Under the pieces are notes generated by a model that saw only the letters and a program-made list of their open reading frames with translations, made no database searches and was not told the origin of the DNA. Made by a program: the position numbers and the translations under genes. 64,000 nucleotides of DNA from Symsagittifera roscoffensis (taxonomy: Eukaryota; Xenacoelomorpha; Acoela; Convolutidae): the NCBI RefSeq assembly GCF_963678635.1, contig NC_087062.1:39571330-39635329 (forward strand), written 5' to 3'. Below are positions 51,958 to 62,844 of this stretch, in pieces (positions within the stretch are counted from its first letter, which is position 1; each line of letters begins with the position of its first letter).

Positions 51958-52258
51958 TTATGAAGAGGTTTTCCTGATTTTCTGACTTTTTCCTTTTAGT
52001 TGCTGCAATAAACTCGAACGTGAAATGGCCAATTCGAATTTTTCAAAAATACCATCTACCCCAAAAGCAAGATAAAATTTCAGAATATGATCGACTGGCA
52101 CATAATCACCGGACTCAAGATCGATGTCCCCATCGCGCGTTGTCGTCATGTCGGTGAGCATCCAGATTGTTGAGTGCGTCTCAAGATACAGTGCCCAGTG
52201 GTCATTTACAGAAGTTTGCAATTGATAGAACTTTAACTACATCCCCAAATTTCACAGT
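51958..52258 (-). pseudogene. Possible LRAT/NlpC-P60-like fragment
   Basis: On the minus strand MTVKFGDVVKVLS (from ATG at 52258) is followed, after a one-base register change, by NDHWALYLETHSTIWMLTDM. This resembles the start of LRAT-domain proteins (GDLIE......HWA.Y.G....H), in which the HW histidine is catalytic. The NC(E)H motif expected further on is not seen in the frame, which ends at 51958. It could be a frame-broken exon or an assembly indel. The family call is tentative. Confidence 0.3.
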
Positions 52259-52682
52259 CATATAAAATTGTCCTTCTATAGGTTAAGAGCAACCATATTT
52301 GGCATCCGACTGCTTTTTGGATCTTAGCTTTAGAAGCCATTTAAATTTTTTTTTCATCAATCTGGTCAGAAAATTGTGAAGCAAAATTTTGATATATAAA
52401 TGGATATAATATCCTAGATAACAAAAGTTCATAGGTAAAAATGTCACTTTTGTTCCCTCAGATTTCATCTGAGTTCACACTCAAGCCCAAGTCTTTTACC
52501 TGTAACCGAGCCTCATGAATTACCCCAAAGATCTGATTCAACTGATTGCCTTTGCCTTTGAGGTGCTGGGCCAAGATGTACTCGACATCATGATCTGCCT
52601 CGACAACTCCTCTCCACCATAGGACCTGATCACAATTTTTCCCACGCCTTCAGCTGGTCTTAAGCCTGTATCCACTCGCTCT

Positions 52683-52685
<3 letters not shown>

Positions 52686-52720
<35 letters not shown>
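52686..52720. repeat. (CT)n microsatellite
   Basis: About 17 CT units inside the coding-like tract, which interrupts any protein reading there. Confidence 0.9.
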
Positions 52721-52723
<3 letters not shown>

Positions 52724-52859
52724 CCTACAGCCTCTTGAGAACGATTCGGCAGCTTCTTCGCCTTGGACTCTCAATTCAAGCAAAAAAAAATATGTAGGCT
52801 CAAGCTCAATTTTTTTGCTAGATCCTCCTCTAGTACAGACTCACTCCCTCGCCTTCGTG

Positions 52860-53360
52860 TTATCTCTCGATACTTTGCCAGCCCGCTTCCATCCAGTGGT
52901 TACTCCATTGCAAGTGGTAAGCAGCGGTCTCCTTAAAACTTCCTGTCCAATCTTCGCCAGGAATTGACAATAATCTTGTTGATGCTTCTCCATGTGAGTT
53001 TTTGTCAAGACGTACAAACAAGAGGTTAGCGTAGCACTGAACCACGAAAAAAATTGTATTCGACTCCAGACGCGACTCACCCCCATTGGATGGCGAAAAC
53101 AACTCAGTTCTCCTGCTATAATCAATCGTATGATTTGCTTCCACTGTAGGTGCTTTTGACTCCCGATATTTTATCACATTTTCCTCGATCCAACGCGGTG
53201 CTAGCATCGAGTTCAGTACAAACATGGTTACTTTCTGTTGTTGGTCTGGTAACCCGATCGCACAAATTTCTTCCGAGTCACATATCAGACAGAGATTGCT
53301 CTTCTCAGGGTACCGCATACACTGTGCCACGCAATGACATGGGTAGTCTCCATGCGTCAA
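52860..53360 (-). pseudogene. Unassigned 166-codon frame, Cys-rich start
   Basis: Opens with MTHGDYPCHCVAQCMRYPEK then SNLCLICDSEEICAIGLPDQ. The C-x-C, C-x2-C and further Cys spacing suggests a small metal-binding knot. Then TMFVLNSMLAPRWIEENVIK and a region ending near 52860. No family recognised. It is the most 3' long frame of the tract. Confidence 0.35.
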
Positions 53361-53415
53361 GTTGATACTCCTGATTTTGCGTTCTCAAGATGCCTCGACA
53401 AAGGTTCAAACTCCG

Positions 53416-53685
53416 TCATCTTCGTAAGGATCGAACCAATTTTATCCACGGCAGGGGCGTCTGTTGGTACGTCGCCACTCGTAATCTGCTCCATAGATTG
53501 ACAAAGTCACTAGAATTCTCCCTCTCAAGACTCAAAAGTTCCTCTCCCCAAATATCACTCATGTCATCCACTCTGAGTCTAGGATCTGCGACCCGCATCG
53601 TCCTAATCAATCGGTGCGAGTGGTCTGACACTTCCACCAACGACATGTGCAATAGATAGTTGCTCCCACAAAAATTCGTCATCAC
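53416..53685 (-). pseudogene. Unassigned 89-codon frame
   Basis: MMTNFCGSNYLLHMSLVEVS and RTMRVADPRLRVDDMSDIWG. Protein-like, in a different register from 52860-53360, with no stop-free connection between them. No family recognised. Confidence 0.3.
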
Positions 53686-53860
53686 TGATTCCCCCAGGGT
53701 TCATCGGCAGACTATAGGCCTCGCTCCATTTCCGCGTCTAAACCTCACCTTTCATACTTTGATGTGTTTCTGAATCATCTGCGGCATACCTGGCCAGAGT
53801 TTCACGCTCAATGATGTAACCAAAAGATGTTCACACTGTAGCATCTCTAGCGACTCCAGA

Positions 53861-54401
53861 CTACACATTCTCGAGAAGAATCCTAGTGCCGATGACAAAT
53901 TCACTGTTGCTCTCGCAGATTTGCACCTCGCTTTTCTCTTTCTCTGCGACATCATTAAACCCGGTGGCCAGGTCCCTCCTCTGGAAGGACTGAATCCTCA
54001 TGCACGATCTTCCATCACATGACTGTCCCTTTCCTCCAGTGGCTAGATCAAGACAAGTTCCTGGCTCCAACTTCTTTGGCAGTTTGTTGCTGGATTCTTC
54101 CACTTTGGATTTAGACACTTCATGATGAGGCAGTATCAACTTGTGTATCATATGCAGGTTGTGTAGATCCTCTTTTTTCCCCGGTAAGAGCCTTATCCGC
54201 TCCGTGGTCTCCTCGTTCACGCTCGCTTGAGGATGTGGGCCCCAGAGTAGTGAACAAGACGTTCTTTTCGCCACCGAGTCTCAATCGTACTCTGTTTTCC
54301 GAGCGTGGCACGCAGATAATGCCGGGTTCATTTTCAGAAACTGAGAGAGTCGGTCGCGTCTTTCTCTCCAGTGTGTCAATTTCAATCATCTTATCTTCCA
54401 A
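53861..54401 (-). pseudogene. Two overlapping frames, register shift
   Basis: The frame 54401-54120 (MIEIDTLERKTRPTLSVSEN, then PGIICVPRSENRVRLRLGGE) appears to continue in the frame 54274-53861 (KVEESSNKLPKKLEPGTCLD) after a shift somewhere between 54270 and 54120. Hydrophilic and Ser/Lys/Glu-rich; no domain. Confidence 0.3.
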
Positions 54402-54529
54402 AACTTCAGCAACTCCGTGAATTCAAAATTCATGTACGCCGCACCTGCTTTTGTACTCAAGAAATGGTTAAAAGATATCACGATGACTCCAGAGATAAAT
54501 TGATTTTCTCGTCGTTTTGAGGATTTCGA

Positions 54530-55225
54530 CTATTCTTCATCCTCTGTCATAGCCAGATGCACGTCAAGCCCACTGTAGAACTTCTTTTTGGAGAATTTCC
54601 TGATCTCATCAATCTCATCAATCGATCTCATCAATCTGATCTCATCAAAGAAGTCAAGCCCACTGTAGTACTTCTTGTTGGAGAATCTCCTGATCTCATC
54701 AATCGCTTGGTTCTCGAGAGTTTGTCTGGAATCATCGTCCTTCTCAATCCATGCGTTCTGGTAAACATTCAGGATCACGCTCAAGATTTTGGTTTTCAAT
54801 GCCCTGTTTTTCGTTGCCCTCTGGTATCGAGCTTGGATCACTGCATCAAATATCACCGACATGATATATATCAAGAAACACGTATCATCTTTCCTCGTCG
54901 CTGGGCTCAGTCCAGAATTGTCTCTAAAAACACACTGCGTAACCGTTCGGTAAACATGCAGGCCTTTATCGCCGAAAATCAGCTTATTGCACGAAGTTAT
55001 ATCTTTGTGTGAAAATCCCGCCAGGCACAACACGAATAGCAAATGACCCTCGGTGCTGATGAAAATGTTCGCCAACAGTAACTTGGCTGACGAAGGTGCC
55101 CTCATCTCATTCTCGAAGTACTCTAGCAGTAATTCTTCCCTGGTTTGTCCCAACTGGCTACTCAGTTCTAACTTGTTCACTTCTGCCTTTTGCTGCATGG
55201 CCCATCTCCGGCAACTTCTGGACAC
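54530..55225 (-). pseudogene. Unassigned 231-codon frame with internal repeat
   Basis: The longest open frame of the tract. It has an N-terminal QLGQTREELLLEYFENEM region and a hydrophobic middle (LLANIFISTEGHLLFVLCLA and CFLIYIMSVIFDAVI). The C-terminus has an approximate duplication, DEIRRFSNKKYYSGLD and DEIRKFSKKKFYSGLD, about 90 bp apart, with short GATGAGAT repeats between. No family recognised. Confidence 0.35.
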
Positions 55226-55827
55226 TCCCCTGTCTATTTTCTTCGAACAATTCTTTATTTCCTTAGTTGTGTCCAGGGCTATCCAGCATGAACGAACCGT
55301 ATTCCTTGTGAGACTTTTTTTTCCAGCGGATCACTCGTGATTTGTATCTCGACGCTCTGGTGTTGACTCGAGACCCATCGTGTGAGGACATCCGCTTACC
55401 ATGTCTGCCACTTATAGATCCTTTCTTTATCTTCACTCATTGGGGCTTGAAATTGTTTTCCGTCACTTCCTTTAGTTTCCTACAGGTCGATCTGTCTCTG
55501 TAGGCCGCTGTCTTCCACCTCGCTCACACTATCGGAGATATCTTCTTCAGCTTCCCTCCGCTACTGCTTGCGCTGAGGGACTGGATTCCTCCGTTTTCCG
55601 TTTCCTTTTTCTTGATTTCGACTCCTCGATTGGGGGCCTGGCAACAACCATCATCGAGGTTGCCTCCTTCTCTTGATCTTCCCCCGCTGACTCTTGCACC
55701 CCTTGTTCTCTTGTCTCTAGTGCATTTTCACCCTTTTAGCCTTAGGTATAATACTTTTTTAGGCTTTAAGATTAGGTTTATCCTTATTACTCGTTTTGGT
55801 TTTTACTTTCTTTACTTTCACTTTTTT

Positions 55828-56498
55828 TTAGAGTAGGGCCGTCTGTACAGGATCTAGGTACAGTCTTCGGCCTGGTTTTCCCAATGAAATCATCTTGCTG
55901 AGCTGCTCCTCGCTTGCCTCCCTGTCTAATCCAGTTCCCATCAGGATGGGTTCTCCGAACTCCACCACTATGTCCCACATTTCCTCCTTGAACTCCTCGA
56001 CATCTATCTTCCTGTTCACTTTACGATTGAACTCTAGCAAGAAATTTTCCCATACCTCCTGATCCGGAGTACCCAAGAACGCCCTCTTTTTTCCCTCGAG
56101 AGCACCATGCCCGTCGCTGCTGGCTGACTCCCAAGTTGCAACTCTAGATTGTTTCGAGGAGACCCCAGAGCTGGCATCGCCGTGTTGGCCCATTCATCTT
56201 CATTCAGGTCCTGCAAGAAATTTTGTGTTGTGCCAGGTCTGTACCTCTCGTCGGCTGTCGTTCCAGCCGGGGTCACTCCAATGTCCATTTCTTTATCGGC
56301 TTCACTTAGTGCTTCTTCCATTCTTTCCCTCTCTGCCTTTTCCGAGCGCTCTCGCTTCAGGGTAACCTCAAACTTATTTTCCACCGGGATATTGTTCTTG
56401 TCTCCAGGAGTGTCGATTGACAGAGGCGAGGGTGTAGTCGGGTTCAGCCTCCTATCTATATTCCCTGAGAGGTATCTATAAGGCGCCAGCTGCGTCAA
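55828..56498 (-). pseudogene. Acidic frames, register shift
   Basis: Frame 56498-56034 (RERMEEALSEADKEMDIGVT, then RPGTTQNFLQDLNEDEWANT) hands over to 56193-55828 (FLGTPDQEVWENFLLEFNRK, then VEEFKEEMWDIVVEFGEPIL). It ends in TALL and TAA, after which the DNA turns T-rich (55735-55830). The second part looks like a folded helical domain; family unknown. The stop plus T-rich spacer may mark the end of one gene unit within the tract. Confidence 0.35.
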
Positions 56499-58007
56499 GC
56501 TGTTGTCCCTCGTGCTGCAGCTCCACGTCTTCCAACCCGTACGGCGTCAGATATTTCAGCTATCAGGCCTAAGTGCACTTCCTCCACTATGATCCGGTCA
56601 TCGTTAAACGCTGGCTCCGTGTTCTCGAATCCAGCCTTCTTAAGCACACGCCAGTGTTCGAGCCTATCACATCTTGTTGACATTGACCCCCTCATGACTC
56701 TCGCTGCGTCATTCTACGACTTGCTCTTGATCTGGCTGGATTAAAGTACGTTGCCGCTGAGTATCCAATGAAAACGGGATCCCAGCCATGCGTGAACACT
56801 CTCTGTTGTCGCTCTACTATCAACTTAGCCTGCATGGACGGTACCAACAAGGGACTGGTCGTTCCCAGAGTCATTCTTCTCATGATGGGGAACTCTGGAA
56901 GGGCGGTGGGTCGCACATCTCGCTGAAGAATTACACCCAGTTCCCTCCTTATCAACTCGAAAGACCGACCAAGCAGGGATTCTGAAGAAATTTCCAGCCT
57001 GCTTCTGAAGAGAACTAATTTTCAAGAACTTTAAGTGAACCTCGATCGAGCCCTGGCGCTTCCTCTGAAGTTCAATACAATCAATTCGAGATCCTTAATT
57101 TTTCAAACAGCACCGTCTTTCTAATTTTTGTTCTCAAGTGCTCTTGTTTGCATCCAATCAGTGCCGTCGCATCTACGATGCTGATCAAGCTGACATGTAT
57201 CACGAAGTGTCGATGCGCCGCAATCAAGGGGTACAGGAAGGCATAGGTCACTGCCAATCCGTAGACGCAAGTCACTACTTCCACCAGCCCTCTTATCACC
57301 CCGAGGAGACCCGATCGCATGGCCAAGCATAGATCTGCCAAACGCGGCATACCCTCGTTCCCTTCCACGATATGCTCTCTAGTCTTTGGCTACATTTCCG
57401 CTCCCATCAAACGCCTACTCTTCATGAAGAGATGCTCCACCAGGAGTGCTTTTAGTCCCACAGCAAACTTTTACGAGTAGGTTTTGATGCTGGGGTGAAC
57501 TTGCGCCATGGCCATCGGGTCCACATACTTCATTAGACGATGGAATACTGCCAGATTCCCATGCATTAGGAAGCTCAAGGTCAAATACTCATCAATCCGT
57601 AAGATCGAAACAACTCTACTGAACAAGAAAGATGGCCCCATGTTGAACAGACTTCCAGGAATTACCAAGTAGAACGCTAGTAAAAAATTAATTGAGATAC
57701 AATTACCAAGTAGAACCTATCCATTGATTGCCTTTCCCAACAAGGAATCAAGAACCTCATGATTTCATTTACCTTCTTCATCCTCAATTCCCCTGTGGCG
57801 TGATACCTTCAGAAGTGGGACATGGTTGTGTCATTCGCCAATGAGACAAATGTCCCTACCGTCAACTCCCTGTTCTCCGCTTGCTCATGCTGGTTCTGCA
57901 TGAACTCCTGCAGTTGCATTATCGAGGGTGGAGCCGTTTTTTTTGTCTGGTCACCCACGCTCTCGAGTCTCGGCTTCAGGAGTGGCCACCTCTTCACTCT
58001 TGTGTGA
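56495..58007 (-). pseudogene. Unassigned central part of the tract
   Basis: Minus-strand frames in changing registers: 57668-57471 (VVSILRIDEYLTLSFLMHGN then LAVFHRLMKYVDPMAMAQVH), 57368-57081 (AMRSGLLGVIRGLVEVVTCV then YGLAVTYAFLYPLIAAHRHF), and 56955-56692 (RRELGVILQRDVRPTALPEF, with HGWDPVFIGYSAATYF). Each has coding-like composition but none is a recognised domain. Confidence 0.3.
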
Positions 58008-58025
58008 GTCGATACACCGTAGACT

Positions 58026-58887
58026 TTAGTTGTTTCGTCGCGCCGACCACGTTCCTTCGGTCATGTTCCGGCCCGCTGAACCTCTCGTAGAGCCCACGAT
58101 TGTGAAATCCTTGGTACTGAACCACATACTCGTAGTCACATGGTTGACCACGCGGTGGTCGGCGTTGATTTCCGGTTTAAATTTCAACTGCATCGCCAGA
58201 TTCGAGATCTCCAGACACAAAACTTCATCAAGTACTATCAAGATGTCAGCAAGCTCGCAGAAGCCTGGGTTACATAAGCCCAACATGCTGCTAATTCCGA
58301 TCTCAAGAGGCTCAAGTTATTTGGTTCCAATTCACGGCTAGGAGCAGCCATCAGCATTCGCAGTCCGCTGCTCCTAGACATCAGGACCAGCATCGCATAA
58401 ACAAACTGAAGGGCCGGCAGCATGCTCGCATACCCACGTGACGATGTGAACACTTTTTTATCTTCGATCCCAGCCTAACTGCCACCACTTTTTCTAGTTC
58501 CACCATCGCGGAGAGCAATGCCTGGACAGCTTCCCGTAACGTCTGCGACGTGGGTTCTTCTTTCCTCATGGAAATTAGTAGTCCCGCCGCGTGCAGATGG
58601 TCATTCATTCCTGCGAACAATAGCAGCTCAGGTTTGCATGACGTCTCCGTTTTTTTTACTACACCAGAGTTAAGAATTGGTTTATTTATGTCCCTGGCAA
58701 CATGTACCCAAGAGTTTCCGGTCAGAATAAAATTATCCGAGGTTCCAGTGAGATCCGAACCCGCGACGATTTTTACTCTCGCGGTTCGGGGATCCGATCC
58801 ATCGTAGGCGGCCAGTGCTTTAGCCAATATGGATGTCCCATTTCTCTCTCCATATTTCGCATCTCTCGATAGTTCTGGGACCGTCAA
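58026..58887 (-). pseudogene. SGNH-like module 2
   Basis: Frame 58887-58381 has ARVKIVAGSDLTGTS near the start and KPELLLFAGMNDHLHAAGLL, where GMND fits SGNH block III (GxND). After a register change near 58450 it continues KVFTSSRGYASMLPALQFVY, RMLMAAPSRELEPNNLSLLR then SELAACWAYVTQA. A second change leads to EINADHRVVNHVTTSMW (58286-58026). The order is reminiscent of SGNH hydrolase folds, in which Ser, Gly, Asn and His come from four blocks. The Ser and His assignments are unsure. Confidence 0.4.
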
Positions 58888-59388
58888 GAAAGTGCCCCAT
58901 AATCAAGAAGTATCCCCATAACCTTGGGACCTAGAACCTTGTCCACCACTCGCAATTGCGCAGTTACCGCTGCCCTTATTCTGGCCAGTTTTGGGCGATG
59001 CTTCGGTGGTTCTGCAATTACACCCGGGCTCCCAGTTCCTTCAGGGGTCAATAGCTGATCGGGCCAACCACGGTCCTCCTCGGAATATCTGTTAAATCCG
59101 CCTTTTCCAAGGTCTTCTTTCGAGAAAAGTGCGACTCGTGCACCTTATTAACTCTTGTCTGTATGCCAACTCCTGTTAATCCAGCTTCCTTATTTTTTCC
59201 AGATATCTGGCCATGCTTGAGCCCTCCAGCAGTTGTCCTGGGGTATTCTTTTCTGCTCCACCACCACGACAGAAGACGCCACTGAGCTCTGTGGTGTCGA
59301 CTAGCTCCTCGTATCATTCTCGTGGGATGTTGAGCCTTGATGCATTTTCCGCCGCTCGCTGAGATTTCCCTGTAATCTCTCTTCCCTC

Positions 59389-59739
59389 CTACCCTGACCT
59401 CGCTTTCATGTTTAATTCAATGTCATCAAACTGCAGGTTGTACGGCATTGTACAAATCTTCAATATCTTGGGATCCAAACAGATCTCCACCTCTCGCAAC
59501 AAGCAGCCTAATTTCTCGGGTAATTGAGTCATCTTCCTAGACTCGCCTCTAGAGACGTCATTCCTGCCCATCATTATAGTGAAAGTGTGTATCTTCCCTA
59601 CCGCTAGCATTTCCAGTGAGGCCAACAATTGAGGCATTGTCGCACCTTTGAATCTCAAGATGCCAACTTGCCAGCGAGCCCTGACTCTTGTGAGAATCCT
59701 GACCAAGCTGTCCCCTGTGATCGGGTGAACTTGCCCCAT
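59389..59739 (-). pseudogene. GDSL/SGNH hydrolase-type module 1
   Basis: An open frame of 116 codons. HPITGDSLVRIL supplies block I (GDSL, nucleophile Ser), RFKGATMPQLL is a plausible block II Gly, and HTFTIMMGRNDVSRGESRKM supplies block III (GxND with the catalytic Asn). KILKICTMPYNLQFDD then corresponds to the strand often written as (V/T)PYN. The block V D..H is beyond the frame end and not identified. SGNH enzymes are esterases or lipases; whether this copy is active or even expressed is unknown. Neighbouring frames upstream are in other registers. Confidence 0.55.
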
Positions 59740-59828
59740 CGGGTATTCTTTTTCGTCTGGTAACCCATCCAGGCCGCATCATGGAAGGCTGCTCTCTTTT
59801 CCCACTGAGCACCTGTCGAGTCCTCTTG

Positions 59829-60764
59829 TTGTGCCGGTGGTGTCTCGCACTGATGCCTTTCTGGTAGTTGGAACTGATAGCACCCCCTAACGGGAGTTTA
59901 TTCCAAGTAGCCGGTTCCCCTCCCGACGCGGGATTCTCGGGCGTCCTTGCCGGCAGTTTCTTCTGTAATTCTTTGAGACAGGATGTCCCCGCGCTGCCCT
60001 GAAGTGGATGTCAGTCCTAGGAGTGTCACATCTACTGTGAGCAGCTTGGTCTGTCTCAAGTCTAGATCTCTCAAGGATGGTGTGGGCTCTGGAGGGGTCC
60101 GTATCTCCAAATCTTCGCTCATTTGCTCCTGAGCCACTCTATCGATATTGAACCTGCCAGTCGCCCTGTGCAATTCGTCAACTTCCTTCTTCGACGCCTT
60201 GAACGCGTCACCAGAGTTTCATTCGGCGTCATCGCCTTTCTCTCCTTATTCTTGGTAGTTTCCTGTTGCAGCTTCTGCATCTGCTCGAGTTCCGATTTGT
60301 GCCGGTGGTGTCTCGCACTGATGCCTTTCTGGTAGTTGGAACTGATAGCACCCCCTACGGGAGTTTATTCCAAGTAGCCGGTTCCCCTCCCGACGCGGGA
60401 TTCTCGGGCGTCCTTGCCGGCAGTTTCTTCTGTAATTCTTTGAGACAGGATGTCCCCGCGCTGCCCTGAAGTGGATGTCAGTCCTAGGAGTGTCACATCT
60501 ACTGTGAGCAGCTTGGTCTGTCTCAAGTCTAGATCTCTCAAGGATGGTGTGGGCTCTGGAGGGGTCCGTGTCTCCAAATCTTCGCTCATTTGCTCCTGAG
60601 CCACTCTATCGATATTGAACCTGCCAGTCGCCCTGTGCAATTCGTCAACTTCCTTCTTCGAGGCCTTGAACGCGTCACCAGAGTTTCATTCGGCGTCATC
60701 GCCTTTCTCTCCTTATTCTTGGTAGTTTCCTGTTGCAGCTTCTGCATCTGCTCGAGTTCCGATT
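59829..60764 (-). repeat. 467-bp tandem duplication
   Basis: 59829-60296 and 60297-60764 are direct repeats starting TTGTGCCGGTGGTGTCTCG. I count one single-base indel (CCTAACGGGAG versus CCTACGGGAG) and about two substitutions. Each carries the same 91-codon minus-strand frame (60173-59898 and 60640-60365, RQTKLLTVDVTLLGLTSTSG). The near identity means the duplication is recent, or a sequencing/assembly artefact. Confidence 0.85.
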
Positions 60765-60780
60765 TTAACTGATCTCTAGT

Positions 60781-61149
60781 TTATGTCTCCTCTAACAGCT
60801 TCCCGACCTGCTCCAGTTCAGCTCTCTGTTGGTACCTCTCTGGAATGACCTGATCCAGTTCGCTCTGAGCTCTTTCTAATCCACTTTTCAGCCTGGCGGT
60901 GTCCAGATACTCCTCCTCTGCCTGCTGTGACCTAGTCATTGACGCAAGCTTGTTGCTCATAGGACCTTCCATCCTCGTAATTAGCAGAGTGGAAAGACGA
61001 AACTCGCCAGCACCATACCCAGTGGTGTTACTCAAGCCAGGATTTCTCGCTAAATCAAATTCTCTCAAGCCTCTCTTGGTGCTCCTTAACAGCCACCTGG
61101 TTTGCATCATGTTCGAGATTCCATCCGACGTGCAACCCACCATCAACAC
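60781..61149 (-). pseudogene. Coiled-coil-like frame
   Basis: 122 codons: LARNPGLSNTTGYGAGEF, then SQQAEEEYLDTARLKSGLER and AQSELDQVIPERYQQRAELE, a heptad-like Gln/Glu/Leu-rich helix that continues past the stop in the next register as KSELEQMQKLQQETTKNKE. Upstream, 61367-61155 (WPTLNELYSCLRVLDFSQVD) is also helical. Probably the N-terminal part of the tract's product. Confidence 0.4.
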
Positions 61150-61370
61150 TGTCTCTATTGCAGACTTCCTGCCTTCTCATTGGAATTTGACTGCAAGATG
61201 GCATTCAAAATCACCGCAATCCGCTCGTCCACTTGAGAAAAATCTAGAACCCTCAGACAGCTGTATAACTCGTTAAGTGTCGGCCATTCCAGTGCCGCTG
61301 GCATCGATTTCCAGAAACGATCAGCTATAATTGACGGATTCAAAATGCTCAAGATATTACCACTCAAGAA

Positions 61371-62679
61371 GTACCAACCCAGAAATTACCAATCAACGTT
61401 AATCGCTCAAAAAAGTCTGCTCTACTGTCTGGCGACAGAGCGAATCTTCTGATTCTCACCAGTTCTGTTGCAATCCGAGTTAGATAGTTTCGTGATACCG
61501 TTTTCACTGATGATATATCAACTTCAATCTGAAAAAAAATTTGCGTTTTACACCTGTCAACTCCCTACTACTGTGCTAACTCCCATTTACAAAATCTTAA
61601 AAGGTTGTAAGCAGTTTTGATAAAATGAGCCGTTTCGTCCATCTGTCAACTGCTTAGTCTGATGAGCGAAGCATCATTTTTACGTTCATCAATTCAAATT
61701 TTAATTCAAAATAAAATCAGGCAGTTCTTGTTATGTTCTAGCACTGTGCAACTTGGGTTAATAGTTAAATTAACAACTAAAATATGACTTTAAAATATAT
61801 CTTATGCTGAGTAAATCCCCCATTTTAGCGTAAGAAGTCCAACTTAAGAGAACTAACCAATTACATTCCATCTCTAACATTGACAATTATTTGTAAGTGC
61901 GGAAACTACTTGTAGTTTCAGCAGCAGAACAATTTGAATAAAACTTTGAATACAGTTGTTTTCCTTCTGGATAAACTCCAAGAACTAACTCGAATAAACC
62001 AGTATACACTAGATCTATTAGAGTAAAATTAAGATCGGTTTTAGACTAAGAAGTTGCACGAATCTATCCAGCCGAAAAAAAATAGCGTGACGAGCAGACG
62101 TTGTATCTTATCTGAATTTACTTTATGAGTATAACCAACAGGTCATAACTCAATAAATTTATCTTTTAGTTTCAAATTTTGGCTGGCTACAAAACTTATT
62201 TTTTGAAATTAACGAAGAAATAGTTTTTCAATTTTCCTCCAATTCGTTTTTGTTGGTAACTTCAGTATTCATGGCAAAGTCAAAAAGATTGTGCACAAGC
62301 TTTGAAAAAAAGTTTTGCTACTTAATATGACAGCAGTTTGTTCCTTGAAAAACCAATTAACTCTTCTTTAGCTTTATAGTTCGCAACTTGCTATAGTGAG
62401 AAAATGGCACTAGTTTTTTTTATCTTTTCCTTCACTTTTTGATGTGATAATTTTGCTTCCACTCAAAAGTTGCGATTTAAAAAACTCAATTCCATTTCAA
62501 ATAACTGAGGGTGGATTCACGTAAATGCCTTCTTGTCAACATTAAAGAGTTGTATATATTGAAAAAAAAAGAAACTTCGTTTGGAAATACATCCACTAGT
62601 TACTTTTCATCACCAGACTGTTGTATTTGGTTCAAATAGCCGGAGAAACTAGATTGAATCATTTTTCAATGGTTTTTTG
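61371..62679. other. AT-rich intergenic stretch
   Basis: G+C drops abruptly at about 61390. No gene or repeat could be supported. AACTTCGTTTGGAAATACATCC near 62572 is echoed by AAGCTTCGTTTGGATTACATCC near 63112, a direct repeat that brackets the elements at 62680-63095. Confidence 0.5.
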
Positions 62680-62815
62680 AGTTGGTATGAAAATTGTACG
62701 ATTAGAATTTTTCCATACATTTGATGCAGGCAATTGCATGATAAGCATTTTTGGTGTGGGGAAATGTAAGATAAGCTTTTTCGGTTTATGGAGGTCAACC
62801 CGGGGTCACATTACC
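62680..62815 (-). repeat. Terminus of the CCCGGGTTGACC TIR family
   Basis: TTCGGTTTATGGAGGTCAACCCGGGG corresponds in reverse to the left end of the element at 1104-1947 (CCCGGGTTGACCTCCATAGA), with further similarity (GATTAGAATTTTT, TTTTGGTGTGG) inside. Only one end is obvious. Confidence 0.45.
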
Positions 62816-62844
62816 TTTTCAGGTCTTTTTGTTTGTTTTAATCG

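Larger units (their letters stand above)
52500..61370 (-). pseudogene. Large fragmented coding-like tract with SGNH modules
   Basis: About 8.9 kb that is clearly richer in G+C than both flanks. On the minus strand it is filled by consecutive protein-like frames (35-230 codons) that change register repeatedly without splice signals. From the 5' side: a helical/coiled-coil region (61367-60781), a duplicated segment (60764-59829), a GDSL/SGNH module (59739-59389), a second SGNH-like module (58887-58238), several unassigned parts, acidic frames at 56498-55828, a 231-codon frame (55225-54530) and a Cys-rich frame (53360-52860). I see no RT, integrase or transposase. Decayed giant gene, gene cluster or unknown mobile element. 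Confidence 0.5.
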
